A stretch of 64,000 bases of DNA. Source: Peristeroidobacter soli (GTDB lineage: Bacteria; Pseudomonadota; Gammaproteobacteria; Steroidobacterales; Steroidobacteraceae). Shown here one piece after another: positions 25,044-33,872 of this stretch. Position 1 is the stretch's first letter. Each line of letters opens with the position of its first letter. Below the pieces are notes generated by a model. That model saw nothing but the letters and a program-made list of their open reading frames with translations. It had not been told where the DNA came from and made no database searches. The translations under genes and the position numbers were made by a program. The stretch is taken from NCBI RefSeq assembly GCF_004138485.1, contig NZ_RYEV01000007.1, positions 310,001 to 374,000 of the forward strand, written 5' to 3'.

Positions 25044-25730
25044 ATGGCCGCCGCAGTTTGCCAGCGCAAACTTAGCGGAAACTTACGCTGGGCTGTCACG
25101 ATCGGTTTCAGCCTGGCGCTGTTCAGTCTGCTTGGGCTGGGACTGAGCCCATCCGGTTTGGTTCACGCCGCGACCGCGCCCAGAGCCATCCTGGTGCTCG
25201 GTGACAGCTTGAGCGCCGGCTATGGCGTCAAAGTGGATGCCACCTGGGTGGCCTTGCTGGAACAGCGGCTGGCCAAGCAAGGTTACGGGTACCGCGTAGT
25301 CAATGCCAGTATCAGCGGCGAAACCACCGGCGGCGCGCGCGGCCGTTTGCCTCGTGCCCTGGATTTGCACAAACCCGCGGTGGTCATCATCGAGCTGGGC
25401 GGCAATGACGGGCTGCGCGGCCTGCCTTTGAAACAGGTGCGCGGCAACTTCGAATACCTGATCGAGACCAGCCAGGCCGCGCGCGCCAAGGTCGTGCTGG
25501 TGGGCATGCGCATGCCGCCGAACTATGGAGCCGAATATGCCAACTCGTTCCATGCGCTGTACGCCGAGCTGGCGAAAAAGTACGACGTGCCGCTGGTGGA
25601 TTTCTTTCTGGACGGCGTGGCGCTCGACGACACCCTGATGCAAGCCGATGGCATTCATCCCAATGCGACGGCACAACCCAAATTGCTGGACAATCTGTGG
25701 CCGGCACTGAGCAAGGTACTGAAGCAATGA
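25044..25730 (+). CDS. tesA: Arylesterase / thioesterase I-lysophospholipase (TesA-like)
   Basis: This SGNH-family hydrolase shows block I (VLGDSLSAGYG, catalytic Ser), block III (GGNDGLRG) and block V (DGIHPNATAQ, catalytic Asp/His). A signal peptide precedes it (FSLALFSLLGLGLSPSGLVHA), so it acts in the periplasm on esters, acyl-thioesters or lysophospholipids. The start at 25044 gives 228 residues; ATGs at 24993 and 24999 would overlap the ybbA start on the other strand and give a long N-terminus. The stop overlaps the start of the acyl-CoA ligase gene (ATGA at 25727-25730), suggesting fatty acids it releases are activated by the next gene. Confidence 0.9.
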   Translation: MAAAVCQRKLSGNLRWAVTIGFSLALFSLLGLGLSPSGLVHAATAPRAILVLGDSLSAGYGVKVDATWVALLEQRLAKQGYGYRVVNASISGETTGGARGRLPRALDLHKPAVVIIELGGNDGLRGLPLKQVRGNFEYLIETSQAARAKVVLVGMRMPPNYGAEYANSFHALYAELAKKYDVPLVDFFLDGVALDDTLMQADGIHPNATAQPKLLDNLWPALSKVLKQ

Positions 25731-27448
25731 ACGCAATCGCGCAGGGCGCGCCAATGACGGCCGCATCCTCCAAGCCCTGGCTGAAGAGCTATCCGTCGGG
25801 CGTGCCGGAGCTGATCAATCCCGAGCAATACAGCTCGGCGGTCGAGCTCATCGACGGCGCCTGCGCCCGTTTCGCCGAGAAGCCGGCGTTCACCAGCATG
25901 GGACGCACGATCACGTACGCCGACTATGAGCGCCTGTCGCGAGACTTCGCCGCTTATCTGCAATCCATCGCGCATCTGAAGAAAGGCGATCGCATCGCCT
26001 TGATGATGCCCAACGTATTGCAGTATCCGATCGCGCTGTACGGCGCGTTGCGCGCCGGCTTGATCGTGGTCAACACCAATCCGCTGTACACGGCGCGCGA
26101 GCTGGAACATCAGCTCAGCGATTCGGGCGCCAAGGCCATCGTCATTTTCGAGAACTTCGCGCACACGCTCGATCATGTCATCGCCAAGACCCAGATCCAG
26201 CACGTGATCATTACCGGCGTCGGCGATCAGTTGCATTTTCCGAAGTCGGTGCTGGCCAATCTGGTGGTGCGCCAGGTACGCAAACAGGTTCCCGCCTACA
26301 ACCTGCCGACCGCCGTGCGCTTCAACAAGGCGCTGCAGGCCGGCCGCTATGAAACATTCACGCCGGCGTCGCTGACGCTCGAAGACATCGCCTTCCTGCA
26401 GTACACGGGTGGCACGACGGGCGTGGCGAAAGGCGCGATGCTGACCCATCGGAATATCGTCGCGAACGTCTTGCAGGCCGAGTCCTGGATCGGCACGGCG
26501 GGGCGCGTCGGCCAGGATACGATCATTACGGCGTTGCCGCTGTATCACATCTTTGCGCTCACCGGAAATTGGCTGGTGTTCGTGAAGCTGGGCGCGAACA
26601 ACGTACTCATCGTCAATCCGCGTGACTTCCCCGCGTTCGTCGCCGAGCTGAAGAAAGTCCGCTTCACTTACATCAGCGGCGTGAACACGCTGTTCAACGC
26701 GCTGCTCAATACGCCGGGTTTTTCAGAGGTCGATTTCAGCGCGCTGGCCATCACGCTGGGCGGCGGCATGGCCGTGCAGCGCCCGGTCGCGGAGCATTGG
26801 AAGAAGGTCACTGGCAACGTGCTGACACAAGCGTGGGGCTTGACCGAGACGTCGCCGGCGGCTTGTATCAATCCGTTCGGCGAGGATTTCAACAACTCCA
26901 TCGGCCTGCCGATTTCTTCAACCGAAATCAGCATTCGCGACGACGACGGCAACGATCTGGGCATCGATAAGGTCGGCGAGATTTGTATCCGCGGGCCGCA
27001 GGTGATGCGCGGTTATTGGAATCGTCCGGACGAGACTGCCAAGGTGATGCTGGGCGATTGGCTGCGCACCGGCGATATCGGGCGGATCGACCAGAAGGGC
27101 TATGTGTTCATCGAGGATCGCAAGAAAGACATGATCCTCGTGTCCGGCTTCAACGTGTATCCGAACGAGATCGAAAGCGTCGTCGCCGCGCATCCCGGCG
27201 TGCTCGAAGTCGCCGCGGTCGCGCAGGCGGATGAGCATTCGGGTGAGGTGCCCGCGCTGTTTGTCGTGAAGAAAGATCCGTCGCTCACCGAGCAGCAGTT
27301 GATCGATTTCTCACGTCAGCAGCTCACCGGGTACAAGGTGCCCCGGCACGTCTATTTCAGGACCGAGCTGCCGAAGACCAATGTCGGCAAGATCCTGCGA
27401 CGTGCGCTGCGCGATGAGTTGAAGAAAGAGACCGGCCAACGCGCCTAG
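25727..27448 (+). CDS. fadD: Long-chain fatty acid--CoA ligase
   Basis: The 573-residue enzyme activates fatty acids to acyl-CoA with ATP. It has the AMP-binding motif YTGGTTGVAKGAML, the WGLTETSP motif and the GEICIRGPQVMRGYW and RTGDIGRIDQKGYVFIEDR motifs. The C-terminal Lys lies in the RTELPKTNVGKILRR segment. Length and motifs fit FadD. The ATG at 25727 overlaps the tesA stop; an in-frame ATG at 25754 is an alternative. It is convergent with hemE. Confidence 0.93.
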   Translation: MNAIAQGAPMTAASSKPWLKSYPSGVPELINPEQYSSAVELIDGACARFAEKPAFTSMGRTITYADYERLSRDFAAYLQSIAHLKKGDRIALMMPNVLQYPIALYGALRAGLIVVNTNPLYTARELEHQLSDSGAKAIVIFENFAHTLDHVIAKTQIQHVIITGVGDQLHFPKSVLANLVVRQVRKQVPAYNLPTAVRFNKALQAGRYETFTPASLTLEDIAFLQYTGGTTGVAKGAMLTHRNIVANVLQAESWIGTAGRVGQDTIITALPLYHIFALTGNWLVFVKLGANNVLIVNPRDFPAFVAELKKVRFTYISGVNTLFNALLNTPGFSEVDFSALAITLGGGMAVQRPVAEHWKKVTGNVLTQAWGLTETSPAACINPFGEDFNNSIGLPISSTEISIRDDDGNDLGIDKVGEICIRGPQVMRGYWNRPDETAKVMLGDWLRTGDIGRIDQKGYVFIEDRKKDMILVSGFNVYPNEIESVVAAHPGVLEVAAVAQADEHSGEVPALFVVKKDPSLTEQQLIDFSRQQLTGYKVPRHVYFRTELPKTNVGKILRRALRDELKKETGQRA

Positions 27449-27498
27449 CGCGAACTGAAATCAACCATTCCGCGCTTCAACGGGAACAACAACCATCC

Positions 27499-27520
27499 AT
27501 CCCGCGCATCAGCGCGGGAT
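27499..27520 (-). terminator. Hairpin over the hemE stop codon
   Basis: ATCCCGCGC and its complement form a 9-bp GC-rich stem with a 4-nt loop that contains the hemE stop codon (27509-27511). The sequence after it on the minus strand is GGATGGTTGTTGTT, only mildly T-rich. It may terminate hemE and possibly fadD in the other direction. Confidence 0.5.
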
Positions 27521-28594
27521 GTGATATTGGGGACTCAGCTCGTGCACGGCGGCGATCATCGCGCCGGCGTGCTCGGGCGGAATCGCCGGATGAATGCCAT
27601 GTCCCAGGTTGAACACATGGCCAGGGCCTTGTCCGTAACTCGCCAGCACTCGCGCCACTTCCTCGCGAATCTTTTCGGGGGCCGCGTACAAGCAGTTCGG
27701 ATCGAGATTGCCCTGCAGCGCCACGCGGTCGTTTACGAGACGGCGCGCGTCGCCAAGATCGGTCGTCCAGTCGACACCGAGCGCATCGCAGCCGGTCTGC
27801 GCCATGATGCTCAACCAATCGCGCGCGCCCTTGGTGAACAAGATCACCGGCACGCGCCGGCCTTCGGCTTCACGCGTCAACCCGTCGACGATGCTCTGCA
27901 TGTAATGCAGCGAGAACTCTCGATACTGCGCCGGCGTGAGCACACCGCCCCATGTATCGAAAATCATCACCGCCTGCGCTCCGGCCGCGATCTGCGCGTT
28001 GAGATAGGCGCGTGTGGAATCGGCAAGCAGCTGTAACAAAGCCCGCAGCGTCGCTGGCTCGTTGTACATCATCGTCTTGATGCGAGAGAACTCCTTCGAG
28101 CTGCCGCCTTCGACGATGTATGTGCCCACGGTCCACGGACTGCCGGCGAAACCGATCAGCGGCACGCGCCCATTCAGCTCTTTGCGAATCAAGCTCACTG
28201 CATCCATCACATAGCGCAGCTCGACCTGCGGATCCGGCACGCCCAGCTTCTCCACATCCGCTTTCGAGCGCACCGGCCGCTCGATGCGCGGCCCTTCGCC
28301 CGTCTCGAACTGCAATCCCAGACCGAGCGCGTGAGGAATCGTCAGGATGTCGGAGAACAGAATCGCCGCATCGAGTGGATAGCGCGCCAGCGGCTGTAAT
28401 GTGACTTCGCACGCCAGCTCCGGCGTCATGCACAGCTTCAGGAAACTCCCGGCGCGCTCGCGCGTGGCGCGATACTCCGGCAGATAACGCCCGGCCTGAC
28501 GCATCATCCACACGGGGGTGCGATCAACCGGCTGCCTCAGCAGGGCGCGGAGGAACCGGTCGTTGGTTGGAGCGGGCTTGGAATTACCAGTCAT
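27509..28594 (-). CDS. hemE: Uroporphyrinogen decarboxylase
   Basis: The 361-residue enzyme converts uroporphyrinogen III to coproporphyrinogen III in haem synthesis. It has the N-terminal signature [16 protein letters not shown], the second signature [17 protein letters not shown], and the normal length. The start [24 protein letters not shown] fits the family. No Shine-Dalgarno sequence is visible; instead the start codon lies inside a 27-bp inverted repeat (see separate entry). Confidence 0.97.
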   Translation of the reverse strand: MTGNSKPAPTNDRFLRALLRQPVDRTPVWMMRQAGRYLPEYRATRERAGSFLKLCMTPELACEVTLQPLARYPLDAAILFSDILTIPHALGLGLQFETGEGPRIERPVRSKADVEKLGVPDPQVELRYVMDAVSLIRKELNGRVPLIGFAGSPWTVGTYIVEGGSSKEFSRIKTMMYNEPATLRALLQLLADSTRAYLNAQIAAGAQAVMIFDTWGGVLTPAQYREFSLHYMQSIVDGLTREAEGRRVPVILFTKGARDWLSIMAQTGCDALGVDWTTDLGDARRLVNDRVALQGNLDPNCLYAAPEKIREEVARVLASYGQGPGHVFNLGHGIHPAIPPEHAGAMIAAVHELSPQYHIPR

Positions 28595-28608
28595 CGTGAC
28601 TGGTAATT
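28582..28608. promoter_or_regulatory. Perfect 12-bp inverted repeat spanning the hemE start codon
   Basis: AATTACCAGTCA (28582-28593) and TGACTGGTAATT (28597-28608) are exact inverted repeats with a 3-bp spacer. The hemE ATG (28592-28594, minus strand) straddles one arm and the spacer. It could be an operator for a dimeric regulator or an mRNA hairpin that hides the start codon. It is AT-rich compared with the surrounding DNA. Confidence 0.7.
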
Positions 28609-28661
28609 TACCACTTGCGCGCTGCAGCGGCGCAAATCAATCGTGCTGTCGACGGCGAGAT

Positions 28662-28965
28662 CTAGGGCCTGTTAACACTCATTGGATGGGCTGCGACGAG
28701 CTATTGCGGTTCAGGGCTAGGCGGGACGAGCGCCGTGTGCTCTCTGCACATAAGGGAGGAGCAACGACGTCCTGAACCGCAATAGCTCGTCCCATCTAAG
28801 GATATTTATTCACTAAACGGGTTGCGTCTCCCGATTCTCATGAAACATGGGCCTGCCGCTGCGTTACAAAGCTTGCCCTCGCTACGCGAGGGCTGCGCTT
28901 TGCGCCTTGCTGCAGGCGATTCGAGACGCAACGCAGCCCATCCAATGAGTGTTAACAGGCCCTAG
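28662..28965. mobile_element. MITE-like element with 34-bp perfect terminal inverted repeats
   Basis: Positions 28662-28695 (starting CTAGGGCCTGTTAACACTC) are the exact reverse complement of 28932-28965. The outer CTAG at each end may be a 4-bp target duplication, as seen for IS5-family elements. The ~300-bp interior encodes no convincing protein. It contains a second perfect inverted repeat of 21 bp (28695-28715 against 28771-28791), so the left half can fold into a long hairpin. A shorter pair (GTTGCGTCTC near 28822 and GAGACGCAAC at 28923-28932) frames the right half. This is probably a non-autonomous, structured element; no transposase is present in the window. Confidence 0.8.
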
Positions 28966-29147
28966 TCATCGAGAAAATCAGAGAGATGCGGTGCCAGTCT
29001 GGTGGCGGAGGCATTCTGGTCGCGGGCATCGACGGTTTTCCTGTCGCCAATGCCGGAGGCGTTCTTCAGCCATTGCGGCCAGCTTTCAAGCTCCCGACGG
29101 GCCAGCTCGATCTGTCTTTCGAGGTCGGAACCCTTGACTGGACTCAT
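28962..29147 (-). CDS. 61-aa protein translationally coupled to the anti-phage deaminase
   Basis: The ATG at 29147 overlaps the deaminase stop (ATGA at 29144-29147), so the frame is almost certainly translated with it. The product begins MSPVKGSDLERQIELARREL, followed by ESWPQWLKNASG, then a polar tail ending LSDFLDD. The ARRELESWPxW pattern resembles small uncharacterised proteins that I have seen beside other genes, but I cannot name a family. The stop codon (TAG) lies in the CTAG at the border of the MITE, so if CTAG is the target duplication, the stop pre-dates the insertion. A regulatory or antitoxin-like role for the deaminase is only a hypothesis. Confidence 0.65.
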   Translation of the reverse strand: MSPVKGSDLERQIELARRELESWPQWLKNASGIGDRKTVDARDQNASATRLAPHLSDFLDD

Positions 29148-30694
29148 ATTGAGGTCTCCTCCAACACCCGAGAAACTGCGCTGCGCGCAAGTATGACGGG
29201 AAGAACGTTACCAAGCACCCTCCCCTCGATCAACAGATACGAGGGTACGAACCGATTGAGTCGCGGCTGTGCCTTTCCGCCAATCCAAGCGATGGCGTTT
29301 CCGCGCGAGTCTTTGCGCTCAGTCGCGCGGAACATTTCTGTATAGATACTCGGCGCAACTCCGACGAACGGCTCGAACGTAACGCGATCCGGTCGTGCGA
29401 CACATGGGTCGACATCTATCATGTCCTCATACAACTCGCGCGCGAGACTCTTCGGATAGGGTTCGATGTACACCACACGGCGTATGCCAGCCGAAATGAT
29501 ATGCCTGGCACACAAGTGACAAGGAAATGTAGTGGTGTACATGTTGGCGCGCTCGACGGCGATGCCGCGGTGCGCGGCTTCGGAGAGCGCCGACATCTCA
29601 GCATGCACTGAACGGCCGAACTCCAGCAGGTTCTGGATTTGCGTGCCGTTGAGCATGCCAGCGGCAAGCAGCGAATCGGCATCGCCCGGAGAATTCTCCG
29701 GCGGACGCCACCCCGCATCGCGTAGCCGAGCGAGCGCTTGCGCGAGCAGCTGGCGCTTGAACCTGCTGGTGCTATCGACGCCCTTCACGAAATCCCGATG
29801 ATCCGGACTTTCCCCGCTCCAGTACAGACCGCCGCCCACCTTCGGGACGTCGTTGCATCCAACCGCGAGAATGCTGCCATCCTGATTTGTGATAGCAACG
29901 CCAACCTGTCGGCCGAGGTCCGCGGATCGAAGTGCTGCCGAGTGTGCGTGAAACATGGCGAACTCGTCTCGCGTCGGCGTCTCGAATGGATGGCCGAATA
30001 GCAGGCGAACATAGCGTGCCAGGCCTGCCTGCAAACGCTCTAATGAGCGTGCGTCCACGAAAAAATCGCCACAGGGAAACGAATCTCGAACGCTCTGTCC
30101 AAGTTTGTTCTGTTCTTGCTCATCGATCTGAATCAGTTCTTCCGCCTGTGCGCGAAAGCGGTCGGTGTACGTCTCGCCGCGCGATTCGGCGATGGTCGCA
30201 GCAAGCTTTTCCACGCGGTCCTGTCGAGGTGCGTACGTCGAAATAACATTGAAAGCTCTGCCATAGACGTACCGAAGCATCTGGATCTCATCGGGATGCT
30301 TCAGCGAGCGAATTATGAAGGCGGTTCTTTCCAGGGGTTGGTTGCCGGCCTGTTCCTGTGGAAGATCGGGCTGCAGCAGGATTCGACGTTGACGAATTGC
30401 GGATATGGCGAGCACCGCCATGACTTCGCCGGTGCCCATTCTATTGCGCAGATCGGTGCCGCCTTTCATGTGCTCCCGAATTCGATCGAACTCGGACGCG
30501 AAAGCACTCGTGCCGAGGTGTGCATACGAATCGAGCTGGTGAAGGAGCGAGCTGACATGGATTTCTTCGACTCTGTAACGCACACGTTCCAACTCCGCGG
30601 TTAGCGTGCGCGTCACAGCTCCGAGATCGGACCCCACAGCCCCGACGAGACCGAACACCAGCTCGGGCCCCGAGAGCGCCAGCAATTGGTTCAT
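29144..30694 (-). CDS. Anti-phage dCTP deaminase-type protein (P-loop kinase-like plus cytidine deaminase)
   Basis: The ATG at 30694 is chosen because GGAGAG lies 4 bases upstream; ATG at 30724 and GTG at 30829 are longer options. The 516-residue protein has an N-terminal P-loop-kinase-like domain (ELVFGLVGAVGSDL, which lacks the Walker Lys). The C-terminal deaminase domain has SVHAEMSAL (His 364 and Glu 366) and TFPCHLCARHI (Cys 392 and Cys 395) as zinc and catalytic residues. This two-domain layout is that of the phage-defence deaminases (AvcD/dCTP deaminase), which convert dCTP/dCMP to uracil nucleotides upon infection and starve the phage of dCTP. The gene looks less GC-rich than its neighbours, as expected for an acquired defence gene. 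It lies downstream of dgt and is coupled to a 61-aa ORF. Confidence 0.9.
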   Translation of the reverse strand: MNQLLALSGPELVFGLVGAVGSDLGAVTRTLTAELERVRYRVEEIHVSSLLHQLDSYAHLGTSAFASEFDRIREHMKGGTDLRNRMGTGEVMAVLAISAIRQRRILLQPDLPQEQAGNQPLERTAFIIRSLKHPDEIQMLRYVYGRAFNVISTYAPRQDRVEKLAATIAESRGETYTDRFRAQAEELIQIDEQEQNKLGQSVRDSFPCGDFFVDARSLERLQAGLARYVRLLFGHPFETPTRDEFAMFHAHSAALRSADLGRQVGVAITNQDGSILAVGCNDVPKVGGGLYWSGESPDHRDFVKGVDSTSRFKRQLLAQALARLRDAGWRPPENSPGDADSLLAAGMLNGTQIQNLLEFGRSVHAEMSALSEAAHRGIAVERANMYTTTFPCHLCARHIISAGIRRVVYIEPYPKSLARELYEDMIDVDPCVARPDRVTFEPFVGVAPSIYTEMFRATERKDSRGNAIAWIGGKAQPRLNRFVPSYLLIEGRVLGNVLPVILARSAVSRVLEETSI

Positions 30695-30843
30695 GCAACT
30701 CTCCACCGGTTCTTGATGAGCCATCGACTTCGTACTTTGATCGTGCTCCCAGACGAGTTCGCCCCTCGTTGAGACAGGAATATTTTCTGTAATAGCCGCG
30801 AGAAATGGCGCGCTTGCGCGCGGAATCACACGCGCGCGCAGCT

Positions 30844-30865
30844 CTACGTGCGTCGAGCCACGTAG
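30844..30865 (-). terminator. Stem-loop between dgt and the deaminase gene
   Basis: CTACGTG (30844-30850) and CACGTAG (30859-30865) pair as a 7-bp stem with an 8-nt loop, just after the dgt stop. There is no T-run. In AvcID systems a structured RNA lies upstream of the deaminase; the 192 bases between dgt and the deaminase also hold CG-repeat hairpins (near 30811-30838). Its role is not clear. Confidence 0.35.
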
Positions 30866-30886
30866 CTTCGATACGAGGGAGAGAGA

Positions 30887-32050
30887 TCAGCTGCGCTTGG
30901 AGGGATCGAAGATGCGTTCGTGTTCGACGATGGCGTAGCGGTCGGTCATGCCGGCAATGTAGTCGGCGACGGCGCGGGCGCGGCCGGACTCGCCGGATTG
31001 GGATTCCATCTGCGAGGCAATCTGCTGATGCTCGGGAGGCAACAGCTCGGGACGTTTGAAGAAGGCTTCGAACAGGCTGCTGATGACGGCGTCCGCCTTG
31101 TTGGTCATGCGCAGGACGCGATAGTGGCGATAGACGTGATCGAGCAGATAGCGCTTCAGCTCGAGATGTTCCGCGACCACGGGATCGCTGAATTTGACCA
31201 ACGCACTCGGCGCCGCGCGTACCGCTTCGACGTCGGCCGGGGCGGCGGCCCGGAGTTGGGCGGCGGTGTTTTCGATCAGGTCGGTGACGACGTACGCGAT
31301 CATGCGCCGGATCACTTCGTGAATGAGCCGACGCCCGTTCAAGGACGGATAGGTGGCCATGACGACGTCATACTGCCGCCGGAACAGCGGCACTTGTTTC
31401 AACTCGTCGACCGTGATGATGGCGGCGCGCAGGCCGTCATCCAGATCGTGATTGTTGTAGGCGATCTCATCGGCCAGATTGGCGATCTGTGCCTCGAGCG
31501 TCGGTTGCCGGCGCTGGATGAAACGTTCGCCCAGCTCGCCGAGCTTGCGCGCATTGTTCAACGAGCAGTGTTTGAGAATGCCTTCGCGCGTCTCGAACGT
31601 GAGATTCAATCCGGCGAAAGCGGCGTAGTGCTCTTCGAGCTCATCCACGACCCGCAGCGACTGCAGGTTGTGCTCGAAGCCGCCGAAGTTGCGCATGCAG
31701 GCGTTCAGCGCATCCTGACCGGCATGACCGAACGGCGTGTGGCCCAGGTCGTGCGCCAGACAGATGGCTTCGCACAAGGTTTCGTTGAGCTGCAGCGCCC
31801 GCGCGATGGTACGGGCGATCTGGGCGACTTCGATGGAATGGGTCAGGCGCGTGCGAAACAGATCGCCTTCGTGATTGACGAACACCTGGGTCTTGTAGAC
31901 CAGGCGTCGAAACGCCGTGGAATGCACGATGCGATCCCGGTCGCGCTGATACTCGCTGCGATAGCGCGGCGCGTCCTCGGGATGCTGACGGCCCTTCGAC
32001 CGGGCGTCCCAGGAAGCGTAGGGAGCGAGCGGCGATGGCGCGACGGTCAT
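30887..32050 (-). CDS. dgt: Deoxyguanosinetriphosphate triphosphohydrolase-like protein (type 2)
   Basis: The 387-residue HD-domain enzyme is predicted to hydrolyse dGTP (or other dNTPs) to the nucleoside and triphosphate. It has [20 protein letters not shown] (HD motif His) and [15 protein letters not shown] (second HD motif), and the normal length for the type 2 subfamily. The start ATG overlaps the aroB stop (ATGA at 32047-32050). An aroK-aroB-dgt order is common in proteobacteria, so this is probably a core gene rather than part of the defence island that follows it. Confidence 0.92.
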   Translation of the reverse strand: MTVAPSPLAPYASWDARSKGRQHPEDAPRYRSEYQRDRDRIVHSTAFRRLVYKTQVFVNHEGDLFRTRLTHSIEVAQIARTIARALQLNETLCEAICLAHDLGHTPFGHAGQDALNACMRNFGGFEHNLQSLRVVDELEEHYAAFAGLNLTFETREGILKHCSLNNARKLGELGERFIQRRQPTLEAQIANLADEIAYNNHDLDDGLRAAIITVDELKQVPLFRRQYDVVMATYPSLNGRRLIHEVIRRMIAYVVTDLIENTAAQLRAAAPADVEAVRAAPSALVKFSDPVVAEHLELKRYLLDHVYRHYRVLRMTNKADAVISSLFEAFFKRPELLPPEHQQIASQMESQSGESGRARAVADYIAGMTDRYAIVEHERIFDPSKRS

Positions 32051-33147
32051 GCGGCGGTGTCGAAATGCGTTCGCAGGGTGGCGGCGAATGCTTCGCCTGA
32101 GTAGTCGCTGACGACATCTGCCTTGCCGAGACTGCGTAACAACACCAGCCTCAGCTTGCCGTCGAGCACTTTCTTGTCGAGCCCCATCAGCTCGCGCGCG
32201 CGTTCGGCGCCGATGCGCGGCGGTTCGACAGGCAGCTTGAATCGTTTCAGCAGAGCGATGGCGCGCTCCTTATCCGCGCTCGGCAACCAGCCCAGCCGCT
32301 CCGACAGATCCGCCGCCATCACCATGCCGGCCGCAACCGCTTCACCGTGCAGCCAGTTGCCGTAACCCGACGCGGTCTCGATGGCATGACCGAACGTGTG
32401 ACCCAGATTCAGGATGGCGCGCAAACCATGCTCGCGCTCATCGACGCCAACGACCTCGGCTTTGATCTCGCAAGAACGGCGCACAGCGTAAATCACGGCA
32501 GCATCGACGCGCGTCAACAAGCTCTCGGCATGCTCTTCGAGCCAGGCAAAGAACGCCGGATCGTAGATCAGGCCATACTTCACGATTTCAGCGATGCCGG
32601 CGGCAAACTCACGTTCCGGCAGCGTGTGCAGCGTCGCGGTGTCCGCGATCACACAACGCGGCTGATGGAACGCACCGATCATGTTCTTCGCGCTCGGATG
32701 ATTGACGGCGGTCTTGCCGCCCACCGACGAATCCACTTGCGACAGCAGCGTGGTCGGCACCTGGATGTAATCGATGCCGCGTTGATAACAGGCGGCCGCG
32801 AAACCGGCCATGTCACCGATGACGCCGCCACCCAGCGCGACCACGGCGGCATCGCGGTTCATGCGCTCGCTCACCAGCGCATCGAAGATGCGCGACAGCG
32901 TGTCCAATGTTTTGTATTGCTCGCCATCCGGCAACACGACCGAAGCGACGCGACGGTGCTTCAACGCCGTTGCCAGCGGACGCAGATACAACGGTGCGAT
33001 GGTTTCGTTGGTGACGATGAGCAGATTGCGCGCGGCGACGTGCTCGCTCAGCAGCGAGTCGTCCTCGAGCAGATGCGGCCCGATCAGAATGGGATAGCTG
33101 CGTTCGCCCAGGGCGATATCGACACGTTCGTGCGGTTGGTGACTCAT
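32047..33147 (-). CDS. aroB: 3-dehydroquinate synthase
   Basis: This 366-residue enzyme makes 3-dehydroquinate from DAHP in the shikimate pathway. The start at 33147 ([20 protein letters not shown]) overlaps the aroK stop. Family motifs seen are [48 protein letters not shown] and the zinc-binding [13 protein letters not shown] with [10 protein letters not shown]. It is in an operon with aroK upstream and dgt downstream. Confidence 0.97.
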   Translation of the reverse strand: MSHQPHERVDIALGERSYPILIGPHLLEDDSLLSEHVAARNLLIVTNETIAPLYLRPLATALKHRRVASVVLPDGEQYKTLDTLSRIFDALVSERMNRDAAVVALGGGVIGDMAGFAAACYQRGIDYIQVPTTLLSQVDSSVGGKTAVNHPSAKNMIGAFHQPRCVIADTATLHTLPEREFAAGIAEIVKYGLIYDPAFFAWLEEHAESLLTRVDAAVIYAVRRSCEIKAEVVGVDEREHGLRAILNLGHTFGHAIETASGYGNWLHGEAVAAGMVMAADLSERLGWLPSADKERAIALLKRFKLPVEPPRIGAERARELMGLDKKVLDGKLRLVLLRSLGKADVVSDYSGEAFAATLRTHFDTAA

Positions 33148-33692
33148 GTTACGGACAGCTCCTGCAAACGCTGCACGACCTCGTCGGCGACCGCGCGAAC
33201 CTGCCGGCCGTCGGTGCATACGACGATGGTGGCAATGGATTCGTACAGCGGACCGCGAAAGGTCAGCAACTCGCGCAGCTTGCGCTCGGGATCAGCGGTG
33301 TACAGCAGCGGGCGCTGGCGGCCGTGCCGGGTGCGCTCCAGTTGCTGATCGACGCTGGTCTGTAGATAGACGACGCAGCCCCGATTGGCGAGGTGCTCCC
33401 GATTCAGCTCGGACAGCACCGCGCCGCCACCGGTGGCGACGATCACATCCTGCATCTGGGTGAGCGAATCGATCACTTCACGCTCGCGATCGCGAAACCC
33501 GGCCTCGCCTTCCTTCTCGAAAATATAGGGAATGTCGACGCCGCAGCGGTGCTCGATTTCGGCGTCGCTGTCATAGAAATGAAGATGCAGCAGCCGCGCC
33601 AGCTGCTTGCCCACGGCGGTCTTGCCCGAGCCCATGGGCCCGATCAGGAACACGTTGTTGCCGCGCGCGGGCTTGGTCGGTTCGGAGGTCAT
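33144..33692 (-). CDS. aroK: Shikimate kinase
   Basis: This 182-residue P-loop kinase phosphorylates shikimate at the 3-hydroxyl. Walker A is [11 protein letters not shown], the shikimate-binding DSDAEIE and GFRDRER motifs follow, then ATGGGAVL and the lid RPLL. It is coupled by overlap to aroB. It lies downstream of pilQ, separated by a strong terminator hairpin and a structured spacer, so the aro operon probably has its own promoter in 33693-33872. Confidence 0.97.
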   Translation of the reverse strand: MTSEPTKPARGNNVFLIGPMGSGKTAVGKQLARLLHLHFYDSDAEIEHRCGVDIPYIFEKEGEAGFRDREREVIDSLTQMQDVIVATGGGAVLSELNREHLANRGCVVYLQTSVDQQLERTRHGRQRPLLYTADPERKLRELLTFRGPLYESIATIVVCTDGRQVRAVADEVVQRLQELSVT

Positions 33693-33710
33693 GCAAGGCG
33701 GGACTATAAA

Positions 33711-33737
33711 CGAAAGAGGCCGCCCGAAGGCGGCCTC
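33711..33737 (-). terminator. Intrinsic terminator after pilQ
   Basis: A 9-bp stem (GAGGCCGCC, 33716-33724 against 33729-33737) closes a TTCG tetraloop when read on the minus strand, followed by TTTCGTTTA. It ends just upstream of the aroK start, so it separates the pil and aro transcription units or attenuates read-through. Confidence 0.75.
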
Positions 33738-33764
33738 AACAGTCCACTACCTATCCAGGACCAC

Positions 33765-33860
33765 CCTTGGGTACAGGGATGTACCCCGCCGCTTCAGCGG
33801 CGGACGAGCGGCAAAAGTCACGCCTTTTGCCCAGCTCGCATGAGGGTCGGGCCAGGATGG
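33765..33860. repeat. Chain of small hairpins between pilQ and aroK
   Basis: GGTACAGGGATGTACC, CCGCCGCTTCAGCGGCGG and GGCAAAAG/CTTTTGCC form consecutive short hairpins in about 100 bases. The architecture resembles, but the sequence does not closely match, the two 158-bp repeats at 49.2 and 52.7 kb (hairpins around GCACATGGATGTGC and CAAAACGGC/GCCGTTTTG). It may be a degenerate relative or another intergenic repeat family. Confidence 0.5.
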
Positions 33861-33872
33861 CCCGATCCCGAA

